Positions 6,265 to 13,519 of a stretch of DNA of 30,359 nucleotides are shown piece by piece. Location: positions 1 through 30,359 of the IMG/VR virus record IMGVR_UViG_3300031920_000294; one strand, 5' to 3'. Both the position numbers and the translations under genes were made by a program. Below the pieces are notes generated by a model that ran no database searches, was not told the origin of the DNA, and worked only from the letters and a program-made list of their open reading frames with translations. Each line of letters begins with the position of its first letter. Positions within the stretch are counted from its first letter, which is position 1. Origin of the DNA: a virus.

Positions 6265-7065
6265 ATGAATGACGGTACAACATCAACACTAGGTGGACTA
6301 ATAGTTGGCTTGATAGTAATTGTTATAATAACATTTCTATTTGCTTTTACAAAAGTAGGAGCAGGTGAAAGAGGAGTAGTCTTGAATTGGGGAGCAGTAC
6401 AAGATGTAATTCTTGATGAAGGTTTGCATTTCAAAATTCCTATCTATCAAAAGATTAAAGTTTTGGATGTAAAAACAGTAAAGCACGAAGTACAGGCATT
6501 ATCTTATTCTAAAGATATTCAGACAGTTGATGCCACAGTAGCTTTGAATTATCATCTTGACCCTAATGGAGTAGGAGTACTTTTGCAAGAAATTGGAACA
6601 GACTTTGAGTCAAGGATTATTGACCCATCTATCCAAGAAAGTGTTAAAGCAGCTACAGCGTTGTTTACAGCACAAGAGTTGGTTTCAAAAAGACCTGAAG
6701 TAAAAGATGCCATCCGAGTAGAATTACTTAAAAGACTTGAAGGTAAACATATTGTCGTAGACGACTTCTCAATCATTAACTTTGATTTTTCAGATGCATA
6801 CGAACAAGCAATCGAGCAAAAACAAACAGCTCAACAAAACGCACTGAAAGCAGGAAATGATTTGAAAAGAATTCAATTCGAAGCAGATCAAAGAGTAGCA
6901 ACAGCTACTGCAGAAGCAGAAGCAATTAGAATACAGGCAGAAGCTATTACACAATCAGGTGGAAAAGACTATGTAAATCTTAAAGCAGTAGAGAAGTGGA
7001 ATGGTCAACTACCGACACAAATGATACCAGGTAGTGCAATACCATTTATAAATCTAACTAACTAA
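6265..7065 (+). CDS. SPFH/Band 7 (prohibitin-like) membrane protein
   Basis: 266 aa. One N-terminal membrane segment (about 9-29, LGGLIVGLIVIVIITFLFAF) is followed by the SPFH domain: VGAGERGVVLNWGAVQDVILDEGLHFKIP, then DATVALNYHLDP, typical of prohibitin-type proteins. A coiled coil rich in Ala/Glu/Gln (about 180-235, AEAEAIRIQAEA) and a short C-terminal tail (QLPTQMIPGSAIPF) complete the family pattern. SPFH proteins form membrane rings or microdomains and often restrain membrane proteases. In a phage it might act on the host membrane or shield phage membrane proteins; that is inference. The only start considered is the ATG after an A/T-only leader. Confidence 0.9.
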   Translation: MNDGTTSTLGGLIVGLIVIVIITFLFAFTKVGAGERGVVLNWGAVQDVILDEGLHFKIPIYQKIKVLDVKTVKHEVQALSYSKDIQTVDATVALNYHLDPNGVGVLLQEIGTDFESRIIDPSIQESVKAATALFTAQELVSKRPEVKDAIRVELLKRLEGKHIVVDDFSIINFDFSDAYEQAIEQKQTAQQNALKAGNDLKRIQFEADQRVATATAEAEAIRIQAEAITQSGGKDYVNLKAVEKWNGQLPTQMIPGSAIPFINLTN

Positions 7066-7098
7066 TAGATTTATTAAAAAAACAATTTTTTAACTCTT

Positions 7099-7268
7099 AC
7101 TCGAGTGAAATATTAAAGGCGGTCAAAATAAAAACTGGAAAGTGAAATTATAGAGCTTTCATATCAGGTGTTCTCTATAAGTAGCCTAATATTATGACAT
7201 TCCACAATAAACCTTTGCCAATAGTAACTATATAGGTTGGCATTAAGTACGAGTGGTTCTCCCGCCTT
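7099..7268 (+). ncRNA. Structured RNA candidate C, about 170 nt with crossing helices
   Basis: The 237-base gap after the SPFH gene holds several exact helices. AAGGCGG (7116-7122) pairs with CCGCCTT (7262-7268). ACTCG (7099-7103) pairs with CGAGT (7250-7254), crossing the first. A classic H-type pseudoknot is formed by GAAAG/CTTTC (7138-7142, 7156-7160) and TTATAGAG/CTCTATAA (7148-7155, 7173-7180) with no linker between them. TGCCAA/TTGGCA (7216-7221, 7237-7242) adds a hairpin. No frame is open through it. It is not a tmRNA, because it lacks a T arm and acceptor. Function unknown. Confidence 0.5.
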
Positions 7269-7302
7269 GATAAAAGTATTATTAAATCATTAACATATAA
7301 TT

Positions 7303-7572
7303 ATGAGTATTGATAAATGTGTAGATAAAACATTGGAAGAAGAAGCAGAGAAAAAAACAAATAGAGATAGAGCGTTAGCAGCCGTAAAGTTATATATGGC
7401 AAACGATTGGAATCTTAAAACAGAAACTCCAGAATATTTTCTGCTTACTAAAAATGGTGCATCTCTGATGGGTCACGTTCTAATATTTATATTCTTCGGT
7501 TGGTGGACACTAGGTATTACTAATTTAGCATATTGGATAATTCAAAGAAAAACTAAAAAAGTAATAAAATAA
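7303..7572 (+). CDS. Small membrane protein of unknown function
   Basis: 89 aa. A charged, helical N-terminal half (1-40) is followed by YFLLTKNGASLMGHVLIFIFFGWWTLGITNLAYWIIQRK, with one or two hydrophobic helices (about 53-82) and a basic tail. Such short proteins with a Trp-rich membrane hairpin are frequent in phage accessory regions, but I do not recognise a family. The ATG follows candidate RNA C by 34 bases; no SD sequence. Confidence 0.65.
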   Translation: MSIDKCVDKTLEEEAEKKTNRDRALAAVKLYMANDWNLKTETPEYFLLTKNGASLMGHVLIFIFFGWWTLGITNLAYWIIQRKTKKVIK

Positions 7573-7582
7573 ATACCGATCG

Positions 7583-7654
7583 AGATCGTTAGTTCAGTGG
7601 TTAGAACATTTGGCTCCAAACCGAAAGACGAGGGTTCGATTCCTTCACTTTCTG
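7583..7654 (+). tRNA. tRNA-Trp (CCA) with a mismatched acceptor stem
   Basis: D arm GTTC-AGTGGTTA-GAAC, anticodon stem TTTGG/CCGAA with loop CTCCAAA giving anticodon CCA, T arm GAGGG-TTCGATT-CCTTC, and discriminator G as expected for Trp. The acceptor stem AGATCGT/ACTTTCT has two adjacent mismatches at pairs 4 and 5 (T-T, C-T). It may be decaying, edited, or carry errors. CCA is not encoded. Confidence 0.75.
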
Positions 7655-7675
7655 CAAATAAATAATAATAAAAAT

Positions 7676-7969
7676 ATGACAAATATAATACCAGAAATAA
7701 TTATAAATCCTGAATTAAAAACTATTAAAATTACAGTGGCTAATAATCGTACAACATTTAAATTCAGAAGCAAAGAAGAACAGGAAAAATATTTACCAAA
7801 ATGTGAAATGTTTGTAGAAGAATTAAATAAAATAGATTGTGAATTTACTAGAAGAGCACAATTTAAACCAGATAGTGATTGTTTCATGAATAAAAATGAA
7901 ATAATATTTAAAACTCGTGAAAAAAATAATGATGAAAACTGTCGACAAAATTTTACAATTAAAATATAA
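7676..7969 (+). CDS. Hypothetical protein, 97 aa
   Basis: I chose the ATG at 7676; the same frame is open further upstream but that part overlaps tRNA-Trp. The protein MTNIIPEIIINPELKTIKIT is beta-rich at the start, then charged (FKFRSKEEQEKYLPKCEMFVEELNKI). It has three scattered cysteines but no zinc motif. Its stop is four bases before the RNA ligase ATG, so it is probably co-translated with it. No family recognised. Confidence 0.6.
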   Translation: MTNIIPEIIINPELKTIKITVANNRTTFKFRSKEEQEKYLPKCEMFVEELNKIDCEFTRRAQFKPDSDCFMNKNEIIFKTREKNNDENCRQNFTIKI

Positions 7970-7973
7970 TATA

Positions 7974-9011
7974 ATGAGAAAATTAGCAACAACACAAAAA
8001 ATAAAAGATATTCAACCTATTCCAAATGCTGATAAAATAGAAGTAGCGACTATACACGATTGGAAAGTAGTAGTTGAAAAGAATAAATTCAATGTAGGAG
8101 ACTTTGTTATATTTTATGAGATAGATTCTTTTCTTCCAGTTATTCCAGAATATGAATTTTTATTAAGAGGAGGCAATCCAAAGAAAATGCTAAATGACGG
8201 AAAAGAAGTTGAAGGAATCCGTTTGAAAACAGTACGGTTAAGATCTCAAATAAGTCAGGGCTTGATTATGCCATTGTCTATATTAAAAAATGAAGTTATT
8301 CCAGTAGAAAATCTTGATGTATCTGAAGAATTAAATGTTATAAAATACGAACAACCAGTTCCTGCAAATATGCGAGGAGAGATAAAAGGTTGTTTCCCAA
8401 GTATTTTACCACATACCGATGAAGAGCGTATCCAGAATTGTGGAGATATTTTAATAAAGCATAAAAATAAAACATTATTCTATGTGACTTCTAAACTTGA
8501 TGGAACATCTTGCACGATGTATAAACAAGACGGAGTATTCGGTGTATGTGGAAGAAATTGGGAGATGAAAGATGGTGATAATATTTATTGGGATATTGCA
8601 AGAAAATATAATATTGAGAAAATACTACCTGATAATTATGCTATACAAGGTGAGATTGTAGGAGAAGGATTACAAAAAAATCCATTAAAAATATCTGGTC
8701 AAGAATTTTATATATTCAATGTAATCTGTCTTAGTCCATTTAGATATTATAGTTATAATGAATTTAAGGAATTTGTAAATGAATATGGTTTACTGTCCGT
8801 ACCAGTCATCGATGACAATTTCAAACTAAATCATTCAATTGAAGAATTGATTGATTATGCAACAAGAAAAAGTCCATTGAATGAAAATGAAATGCAGGAA
8901 GGTATTGTTGTAAGACCACTTATAAGTCAATCTGAAGAAATAAACGGTTCTATCAGTAGATTTTCGTTCAAGGTTATTTCAAATTCTTATTTGTTAAAAC
9001 ACGATAAATAA
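7974..9011 (+). CDS. RNA ligase of the DraRnl (Rnl5) type
   Basis: 345 aa from the ATG at 7974 (the frame extends upstream but overlaps the previous gene). An N-terminal OB-like domain (MRKLATTQKIKDIQPIPNAD, then VGDFVIFYEIDSFLP) is followed by a nucleotidyltransferase domain with the KxDG motif KLDG at about 174-177 (Lys174 is the adenylation site), GRNWEM, EIVGEG and a C-terminal EGIVVRP plus SFKVIS lysine motif. The OB-first order is that of Deinococcus DraRnl, which seals 3'-OH/5'-phosphate RNA nicks. Together with Ro, Y RNAs and tRNAs nearby, it suggests repair of tRNAs or other RNAs cut by host nucleases. Confidence 0.9.
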   Translation: MRKLATTQKIKDIQPIPNADKIEVATIHDWKVVVEKNKFNVGDFVIFYEIDSFLPVIPEYEFLLRGGNPKKMLNDGKEVEGIRLKTVRLRSQISQGLIMPLSILKNEVIPVENLDVSEELNVIKYEQPVPANMRGEIKGCFPSILPHTDEERIQNCGDILIKHKNKTLFYVTSKLDGTSCTMYKQDGVFGVCGRNWEMKDGDNIYWDIARKYNIEKILPDNYAIQGEIVGEGLQKNPLKISGQEFYIFNVICLSPFRYYSYNEFKEFVNEYGLLSVPVIDDNFKLNHSIEELIDYATRKSPLNENEMQEGIVVRPLISQSEEINGSISRFSFKVISNSYLLKHDK

Positions 9012-9036
9012 ATAATTTAAAAATATAATAAAATTT

Positions 9037-9768
9037 ATGAACAAACAAACAATAAAATTACAAATTCAAAATTGTAGAGATAGAGAAAATATTGTAAGTG
9101 CATTAGCTAATAGTAAATATAAAGTTTGGGTTGAGAGAGAAGAGCATTTAACAGGAGGAGATAAGTTTTTCGTATTGTTTGAGAAAGAAAATGATGAAAT
9201 TGGTGAAGTCATTACCAAAAACAAAATAAATGAAATCAAAAAAATACTACAAGAGTTTGATGATTGTTATTTTTGTGAAGATGAAGGCGGAGAAGGAAGA
9301 AAAGTTGAAATGTTCCTACCTAAAATTTTAGATTGTATTTATAAACAAAAATGTATAATACCTACAGAAAAAAATAATCACAATGAAGAATTTGAATTTG
9401 GAGAAGAATTAGAAGAATTTCAAAAAGGATTTAATCCTCCAATAAAAGATAATAAAAATAACACACCATACGAAGCCATACTACATAAAATATTTGATGA
9501 TATTGAAAATGAAAACAAGGATTGTAAAAAAGAAGAATGGGATGGTTGGAAAATAGTTAGCGATATGCTAAATAATCCTGATAAGAACGGAATTTATCCC
9601 ACGAGCGAATGTTATAAAAAACTTTATAAGTTTGTTTGTGAACAAAAAGATAAGCAAAAAGAAAAAATAAAAAAAGAACAATATTCTTGGTTGTCTCCTA
9701 ATAAATTTGATAGTGCAAGAAGCAAAATTGTCAGAAAATTTTTGGATGAATTTTACAATAACATATAA
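9037..9768 (+). CDS. Hypothetical acidic protein, 243 aa
   Basis: The N-terminal 80 residues (VSALANSKYKVWVEREEHLTGGDKFFVLFE) look like a small alpha/beta domain. The middle is strongly acidic (NNHNEEFEFGEELEEFQKGF) and the end helical and basic. It starts 25 bases after the RNA ligase and is followed by the promoter at 9774. No family recognised. Confidence 0.65.
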   Translation: MNKQTIKLQIQNCRDRENIVSALANSKYKVWVEREEHLTGGDKFFVLFEKENDEIGEVITKNKINEIKKILQEFDDCYFCEDEGGEGRKVEMFLPKILDCIYKQKCIIPTEKNNHNEEFEFGEELEEFQKGFNPPIKDNKNNTPYEAILHKIFDDIENENKDCKKEEWDGWKIVSDMLNNPDKNGIYPTSECYKKLYKFVCEQKDKQKEKIKKEQYSWLSPNKFDSARSKIVRKFLDEFYNNI

Positions 9769-9773
9769 ATATA

Positions 9774-9802
9774 TTGACAAACTTTAATATATATAGTATA
9801 AT
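9774..9802 (+). promoter_or_regulatory. Perfect consensus promoter
   Basis: TTGACA (9774-9779), a 17-base spacer, TATAAT (9797-9802). No gene starts immediately after it. TnpB has its own promoter 60 bases on, so this one may originally have served the genes now at 11101 onward, before TnpB entered. Confidence 0.8.
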
Positions 9803-9863
9803 GTAAATATAATAAAAAACTTAGTATATCAAATATATAAATAAAATTATGTTAAAGATTTAT

Positions 9864-9892
9864 TTGACAAAAATATAAACAAATGCTATTAT
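9864..9892 (+). promoter_or_regulatory. Promoter of tnpB
   Basis: TTGACA (9864-9869), a 17-base spacer, TATTAT (9887-9892). The tnpB ATG at 9899 lies where transcription should start, so the message may be leaderless. Confidence 0.75.
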
Positions 9893-9898
9893 CTATAT

Positions 9899-11059
9899 AT
9901 GATAATAAAAGCATATAAAAAAAGAATATATCCGAACAAAAAACAGCAAATTTTGTTAGATAATAATTTTGGAGCTGTGCGTTGGATTTATAACTGGGCA
10001 TTAGATAAAAAAATAAAAGCATATCAAAAAGATAAAAAACAGATTAGTTGCTTTGATTTGATAAAGGAATTACCAAAGTTAAAGAAACAAAAAGAAACAG
10101 AATGGTTAAAAGAAGCAAATGCACAATCACTCCAACAATCAATTAGAAATTTAGACAATGCTTTTACAAGATTTTTCAGAGAAAAAAAGGGATTTCCTAA
10201 ATTTAAAAGTAGAAAAAAGAATAAAAATAGTTTTATAACTCCGCAAGGAATTAAAATCGATTTTGAAAATAAAAAATTACAAATTGAAAAAATTGGAAAA
10301 TTGAAAATACGAATTGAAAAAAGATTTGAAGGGAAAATAAAAACTGTGATTATTAGTAAAAATAATATCAATCAATATTTTGCAAGTATGGTAGTAGAAA
10401 CTCCTGATAACTGTTTGAATAAAAAAGAAATTAAAGAAAAAACAACTTTGGGAATTGATCTTGGCATTAAAGATTTTGCGATATTAAGTAATGGTAGAAA
10501 AATAAAGAACAATAAATTTTTAAAGAATAGTGAAAATAGATTAAAAGTTTTACAAAGAAGATTAAGTAAAAAGAAAAAAGGAAGTCAAAATAGGAAAAGG
10601 GCAAAATTCAAAGTAGCAAAATTACATAATAAAATATCAAATCAAAGGTCGGATTTTTTACATAAATTTACATATCAACTCACGCACGATAACCAAGTGC
10701 AAACAATAGCGATAGAAGATTTAAATGTAAGTGGAATGTTAAAAAACCATTGTTTGGCAAAAGCAATATCAGATGTTGCTTGGTCCGAATTTAGAAGACA
10801 ACTAAGTTATAAATGTGAGTGGTATGGAAAAAATTTACTTGTTATAGGGCGTTTTGAACCAAGTTCTAAGATGTGTTCGTGCGGAGAGATAAACAAAGAT
10901 TTAAAACTGTCTGACAGAAAGTGGACTTGTAAAAAATGTGGATTAACACACGATAGAGATATTTTAGCAAGTCAAAACATAAAAAGATTTGCCTTGAAAA
11001 AGCAAAATCTTATAACACCCTTGCCGAAAGGGGAAGAGCCTGTGGAGTTGTCGCAGTAG
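9899..11059 (+). CDS. tnpB: TnpB RNA-guided endonuclease (IS200/IS605 family)
   Basis: 386 aa, full length. An N-terminal wedge/helical domain (AYKKRIYPNKKQQILL, GAVRWIYNWAL) is followed by a split RuvC fold: D187 in GIDLG, E273 in AIEDLNVSG and D354 in HDRDILASQN. A four-cysteine zinc knuckle (C326, C328, C344, C347) lies between RuvC II and III. All catalytic residues are present. No TnpA transposase gene is adjacent, so it cannot move alone. The C-terminal coding end overlaps the conserved omega-RNA region. TnpB uses an RNA made from the element's right end to cut DNA beside its target-adjacent motif, which helps keep the element in place. Confidence 0.93.
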   Translation: MIIKAYKKRIYPNKKQQILLDNNFGAVRWIYNWALDKKIKAYQKDKKQISCFDLIKELPKLKKQKETEWLKEANAQSLQQSIRNLDNAFTRFFREKKGFPKFKSRKKNKNSFITPQGIKIDFENKKLQIEKIGKLKIRIEKRFEGKIKTVIISKNNINQYFASMVVETPDNCLNKKEIKEKTTLGIDLGIKDFAILSNGRKIKNNKFLKNSENRLKVLQRRLSKKKKGSQNRKRAKFKVAKLHNKISNQRSDFLHKFTYQLTHDNQVQTIAIEDLNVSGMLKNHCLAKAISDVAWSEFRRQLSYKCEWYGKNLLVIGRFEPSSKMCSCGEINKDLKLSDRKWTCKKCGLTHDRDILASQNIKRFALKKQNLITPLPKGEEPVELSQ

Positions 11060-11078
11060 CGAAGCGTTGAAACAGGAA
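11018..11078 (+). ncRNA. TnpB omega-RNA scaffold / right end of the element
   Basis: It overlaps the last 42 bases of tnpB. The hairpin CCCTT-GCCGA-AAGGG (11018-11032) is followed by GAGCCTGTGGAG and GAAGCGTTGAAACAGGAA, the usual 3' pattern of IS605-type right ends. The scaffold should stop near 11078 and the guide would be the bases just downstream (about 11079-11098). The exact boundary is not proven. The left end could not be placed. Confidence 0.65.
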
Positions 11079-11100
11079 TTAATTTATTAAATTAAATCGG

Positions 11101-11352
11101 ATGGCAAAATCATCAGAAGACTTTTGGCATTTCGATAAAAAAGGTGTCGAAAGAGTAAAGAAGAAGATGTCAAAATCTCAAAGAAAACGAAGGAGAAAAT
11201 TATGGGAAGAAAAAAATAAAAAACCTCCAAAAAGTAAACCTGAAATAATAAATATTAACGAACAATTATGCAAGAAAAAGAACTTATGTCTGCTCGCAAT
11301 CTCTGGCAAAGCAAGAAAATCAACTGGGTCACGTCGTACAAAACATTGCTAA
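11101..11352 (+). CDS. Small basic protein, 83 aa, uncertain C-terminus
   Basis: MAKSSEDFWHFDKKGVERVK is followed by a very basic stretch (KKKMSKSQRKRRRKLWEEKNKKPPKSKP), which could bind nucleic acid. The last 28 codons overlap the next gene in another frame and look less natural, so the true end is unsure. It starts 22 bases past the TnpB right end. No family recognised. Confidence 0.5.
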   Translation: MAKSSEDFWHFDKKGVERVKKKMSKSQRKRRRKLWEEKNKKPPKSKPEIININEQLCKKKNLCLLAISGKARKSTGSRRTKHC

Positions 11353-11492
11353 AATATATATCTACTGACTATGCCCATATCCTTAAGCCGATTATTAAAG
11401 GTCGTAAATCAGGCAAAAGATATTTTATTAAAATGGAAAATGTAGAGAAATTTATTGAGCAATTTGAAGCTAATAAACTTGATAAAAAATAA
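11268..11492 (+). CDS. Small helix-turn-helix (excisionase-like) protein
   Basis: 74 aa: the N-terminal MSARNLWQSKKINWVTSYKT is followed by LLKYISTDYAHILKPIIKG and SGKRYFIKMENVEKFIEQFE. The pattern resembles winged-helix excisionase/MerR-like proteins, in which an RYFI strand and a terminal helix follow the recognition helix. It could repress or activate neighbouring promoters. It overlaps the preceding gene by 85 bases; a later start (ATG at 11286) would reduce the overlap. Stop and next ATG are one base apart. Confidence 0.65.
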   Translation: MQEKELMSARNLWQSKKINWVTSYKTLLKYISTDYAHILKPIIKGRKSGKRYFIKMENVEKFIEQFEANKLDKK

Positions 11493-11493
11493 A

Positions 11494-11652
11494 ATGAAAC
11501 AAGAAAAAATATCAAAACTTGATTTAAACAACTTAAAGAAAGAACTTGAAGGATTGATTGATACTAGCTATGTAGAAAAAAGAATGTTTGGCGAGATACA
11601 AAAAAAGATTAACGAGATAATTAAAGAGTTAAATTCAAAAAATGACAAGTAA
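11494..11652 (+). CDS. Short coiled-coil protein, 52 aa
   Basis: The ATG at 11494 directly follows the previous stop. MKQEKISKLDLNNLKKELEG then VEKRMFGEIQKKINEIIKEL shows heptad-like leucine/isoleucine spacing. It overlaps the ClpP-like gene by 11 bases, so the two are likely co-translated. Function unknown. Confidence 0.55.
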   Translation: MKQEKISKLDLNNLKKELEGLIDTSYVEKRMFGEIQKKINEIIKELNSKNDK

Positions 11653-12175
11653 AGAACGTTTATTAAAACAAGGTATCATCTATTTCAGCGGTGAGTTTAA
11701 TAAAGAAAATATAGATAGTGTCATCAATGATATATTATATCTTAACAATGAAGATAATCTAAAAGAAATAACTTTAATAATAAATTCAGTAGGTGGAGAA
11801 TGCGGCGAAGCGTTTGCATTGATTGATGCCATAGAAATGAGTAAGAAGAAAATAAGAATTGTAGGAACTGGTTATATTTGTTCGTGTGGTTTACTGACTT
11901 TTATGACTGGCGATGAAAGACTTATTTCAGATAAAGCAATGATATTATCTCATCAATTTTCTAGTGGGAAAGCAGGAAAATATCACGAACTAATAGGAAG
12001 CAGAAAATCTGAAGATTATTTGAACGAAAGAATTATTAGTCATTATAAAAGACATACAAAACTATCAAAAAAAATAATAACACAAAAGTTGTTATGTACA
12101 ACAGATGTTTGGCTGACACCACAAGAAGCTATTAAATACAATCTTGCAGATAAAATTATCAATAAATTTAATTGA
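11642..12175 (+). CDS. ClpP-like serine protease
   Basis: 177 aa. The ClpP/crotonase fold is visible from GIIYFSGEFNKENIDSVIND onward. The catalytic triad is Ser81 in GYICSCG, His104 in ILSHQF and Asp155 in TTDVWLTP, with spacing close to ClpP (E. coli S97/H122/D171). The C-terminal PQEAIKYNLADKI is the usual family ending. In many phages a ClpP-like enzyme is the prohead protease, but this gene is in the accessory region, far from the late genes. It may therefore act on host or phage regulators, or join host Clp ATPases. That role is inferred. Confidence 0.88.
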   Translation: MTSKERLLKQGIIYFSGEFNKENIDSVINDILYLNNEDNLKEITLIINSVGGECGEAFALIDAIEMSKKKIRIVGTGYICSCGLLTFMTGDERLISDKAMILSHQFSSGKAGKYHELIGSRKSEDYLNERIISHYKRHTKLSKKIITQKLLCTTDVWLTPQEAIKYNLADKIINKFN

Positions 12176-12209
12176 TATAACAATAAAGTTAATAAATAAT
12201 AAAAAAAAT

Positions 12210-12542
12210 ATGAACATAAACAAAGAAATAGAGTATATTCACAAGGTATTAGGTACACGACACAGCTTCTTCACTGAAACAGCTGAAAAGGGCGTTAAAT
12301 TGCGATTAGAAGACGATATTTGTTGCAAGTATTCATTTATAGGAATGACAATGGTCACTGCCTTAAATGAAGCATTAGCATACATAAAACAAGAGGTAAA
12401 AGCTGGAAGTTTAAAAGATACATCTGTAGATGAAACAGATATAGTTTATATTGAAGACGTTGAAGAAAATCAAGAAGAGACTATCCAGTCTGATTTTTCT
12501 AATAAATTAAAGAAAGATAAAAAACATGGCAAAAATAAATAA
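12210..12542 (+). CDS. Hypothetical protein, 110 aa, acidic C-terminus
   Basis: The start is the ATG at 12210; the frame is open further up but overlaps clpP-like coding. The N-terminal part (MNINKEIEYIHKVLGTRHSF) is followed by an acidic region (DETDIVYIEDVEENQEETIQ) and a basic tail (KLKKDKKHGKNK). It overlaps the next gene by 17 bases. No family recognised. Confidence 0.6.
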   Translation: MNINKEIEYIHKVLGTRHSFFTETAEKGVKLRLEDDICCKYSFIGMTMVTALNEALAYIKQEVKAGSLKDTSVDETDIVYIEDVEENQEETIQSDFSNKLKKDKKHGKNK

Positions 12543-12735
12543 AATTATCTGCGATATATGCGATAAAGAAATAGATGTTGACAGTGGACTGTCAATGTAT
12601 GAAAGTATCAAACCTGATAAATCATTTACATTTAATCCACAAGTAAAACCTGAACTCATTAAAGTATCATTTGATATATGTATCGATTGTAGTGTGAAGG
12701 TTGAAAACTTTATTGAAGACTCGAAAAAAATATAA
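12526..12735 (+). CDS. Small zinc-ribbon protein, 69 aa
   Basis: Two CxxC knuckles, CDIC (9-12) and CIDC (52-55), bracket a beta-rich centre (LIKVSFDICIDCSVKVENFI). This fits a single zinc ribbon, probably binding nucleic acid or protein. It overlaps its upstream neighbour by 17 bases, suggesting coupled translation. Confidence 0.65.
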   Translation: MAKINKIICDICDKEIDVDSGLSMYESIKPDKSFTFNPQVKPELIKVSFDICIDCSVKVENFIEDSKKI

Positions 12736-12754
12736 TAAAAAATTCAAAAAATAT

Positions 12755-13507
12755 ATGGTGCATACACAAAAATTAAACTCAGATGAACTAAAAAAGTTAG
12801 AGTTTGCTTCGTGTGATTTTGTTTATTTTGTTAATGAAATTTTTTCTCAAAGTAGTAAAACATTTATATATGGAAAATATTTAAATGATACTGCTATTTT
12901 TTTAAGCAAAAATGATAAAACTATAAGAATTTGTGCTAGAGGCTATTTCAAATCTTATGCTTTTTATGCTTATTATCTTTGGAATATAATGTTTGGTAAT
13001 AATAATAGAAAAATACATTTTATATCATTTAATAGTGAAATTGCTAAATATCATATAGACAGAATAAAATCACTAATTAAAGAAAATCAATATTTCAGAA
13101 ATATTGGTAATCTTAATATAGTGTCATACGGATTAGAAGAATCAGAATTATATAATATTGATGATAATGATATTGTACTTATTGATGACATATTTCAAGA
13201 CCCAGACAATGGATTAGATTCTGAATCAATCAATACTATAAACGAAACTATCAAAACAAAAATATTAAATATATTGAAATTAAAAAATTGTATTATTCAC
13301 ATAGTTGGAACTCCAGTATCGAGTAGTAATTTCTGTTTTGACAAAAATATAACAAAATATTTTAAAGTAAAAACTTTTTCTGCTATTACTAAAAAAAATA
13401 AAGCATTATGGAAAGAGTGGATGTCTATAGAAGAACTCGAAAGCAAAAAAGACGAAACAAATAATTTTGAACAAGAATATTTATGCAAACATTATTCTAA
13501 AGATTAA
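12755..13507 (+). CDS. Terminase-like ATPase without nuclease domain (terL paralogue)
   Basis: 250 aa from the ATG at 12755. Residues 20-80 closely match the terL at the left edge: DFVYFVNEIFSQSSKTFI, DTAIFLS, TIRICARGYFKSYAFY (Walker A Lys66). Walker B is IVLIDDIFQDPDN (about 140-151), and a coupling motif HIVGTP follows. The protein ends at FEQEYLCKHYSKD, where terminases normally continue into the RNase-H-like nuclease. It looks like a deliberately short, intact ATPase rather than debris: no internal stop, motifs kept. It could regulate packaging, act as a decoy subunit, or come from another phage. Located in the early region on the opposite strand from terL. Confidence 0.8.
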   Translation: MVHTQKLNSDELKKLEFASCDFVYFVNEIFSQSSKTFIYGKYLNDTAIFLSKNDKTIRICARGYFKSYAFYAYYLWNIMFGNNNRKIHFISFNSEIAKYHIDRIKSLIKENQYFRNIGNLNIVSYGLEESELYNIDDNDIVLIDDIFQDPDNGLDSESINTINETIKTKILNILKLKNCIIHIVGTPVSSSNFCFDKNITKYFKVKTFSAITKKNKALWKEWMSIEELESKKDETNNFEQEYLCKHYSKD

Positions 13508-13519
13508 ATAATAAACAAA

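Noticed and set aside
7099-7268. tmRNA or a known ribozyme
   Set aside because: There is no T arm, acceptor or tag frame for tmRNA, and no hammerhead CTGATGA/GAAA or other ribozyme core that I can see in candidates A, B or C.
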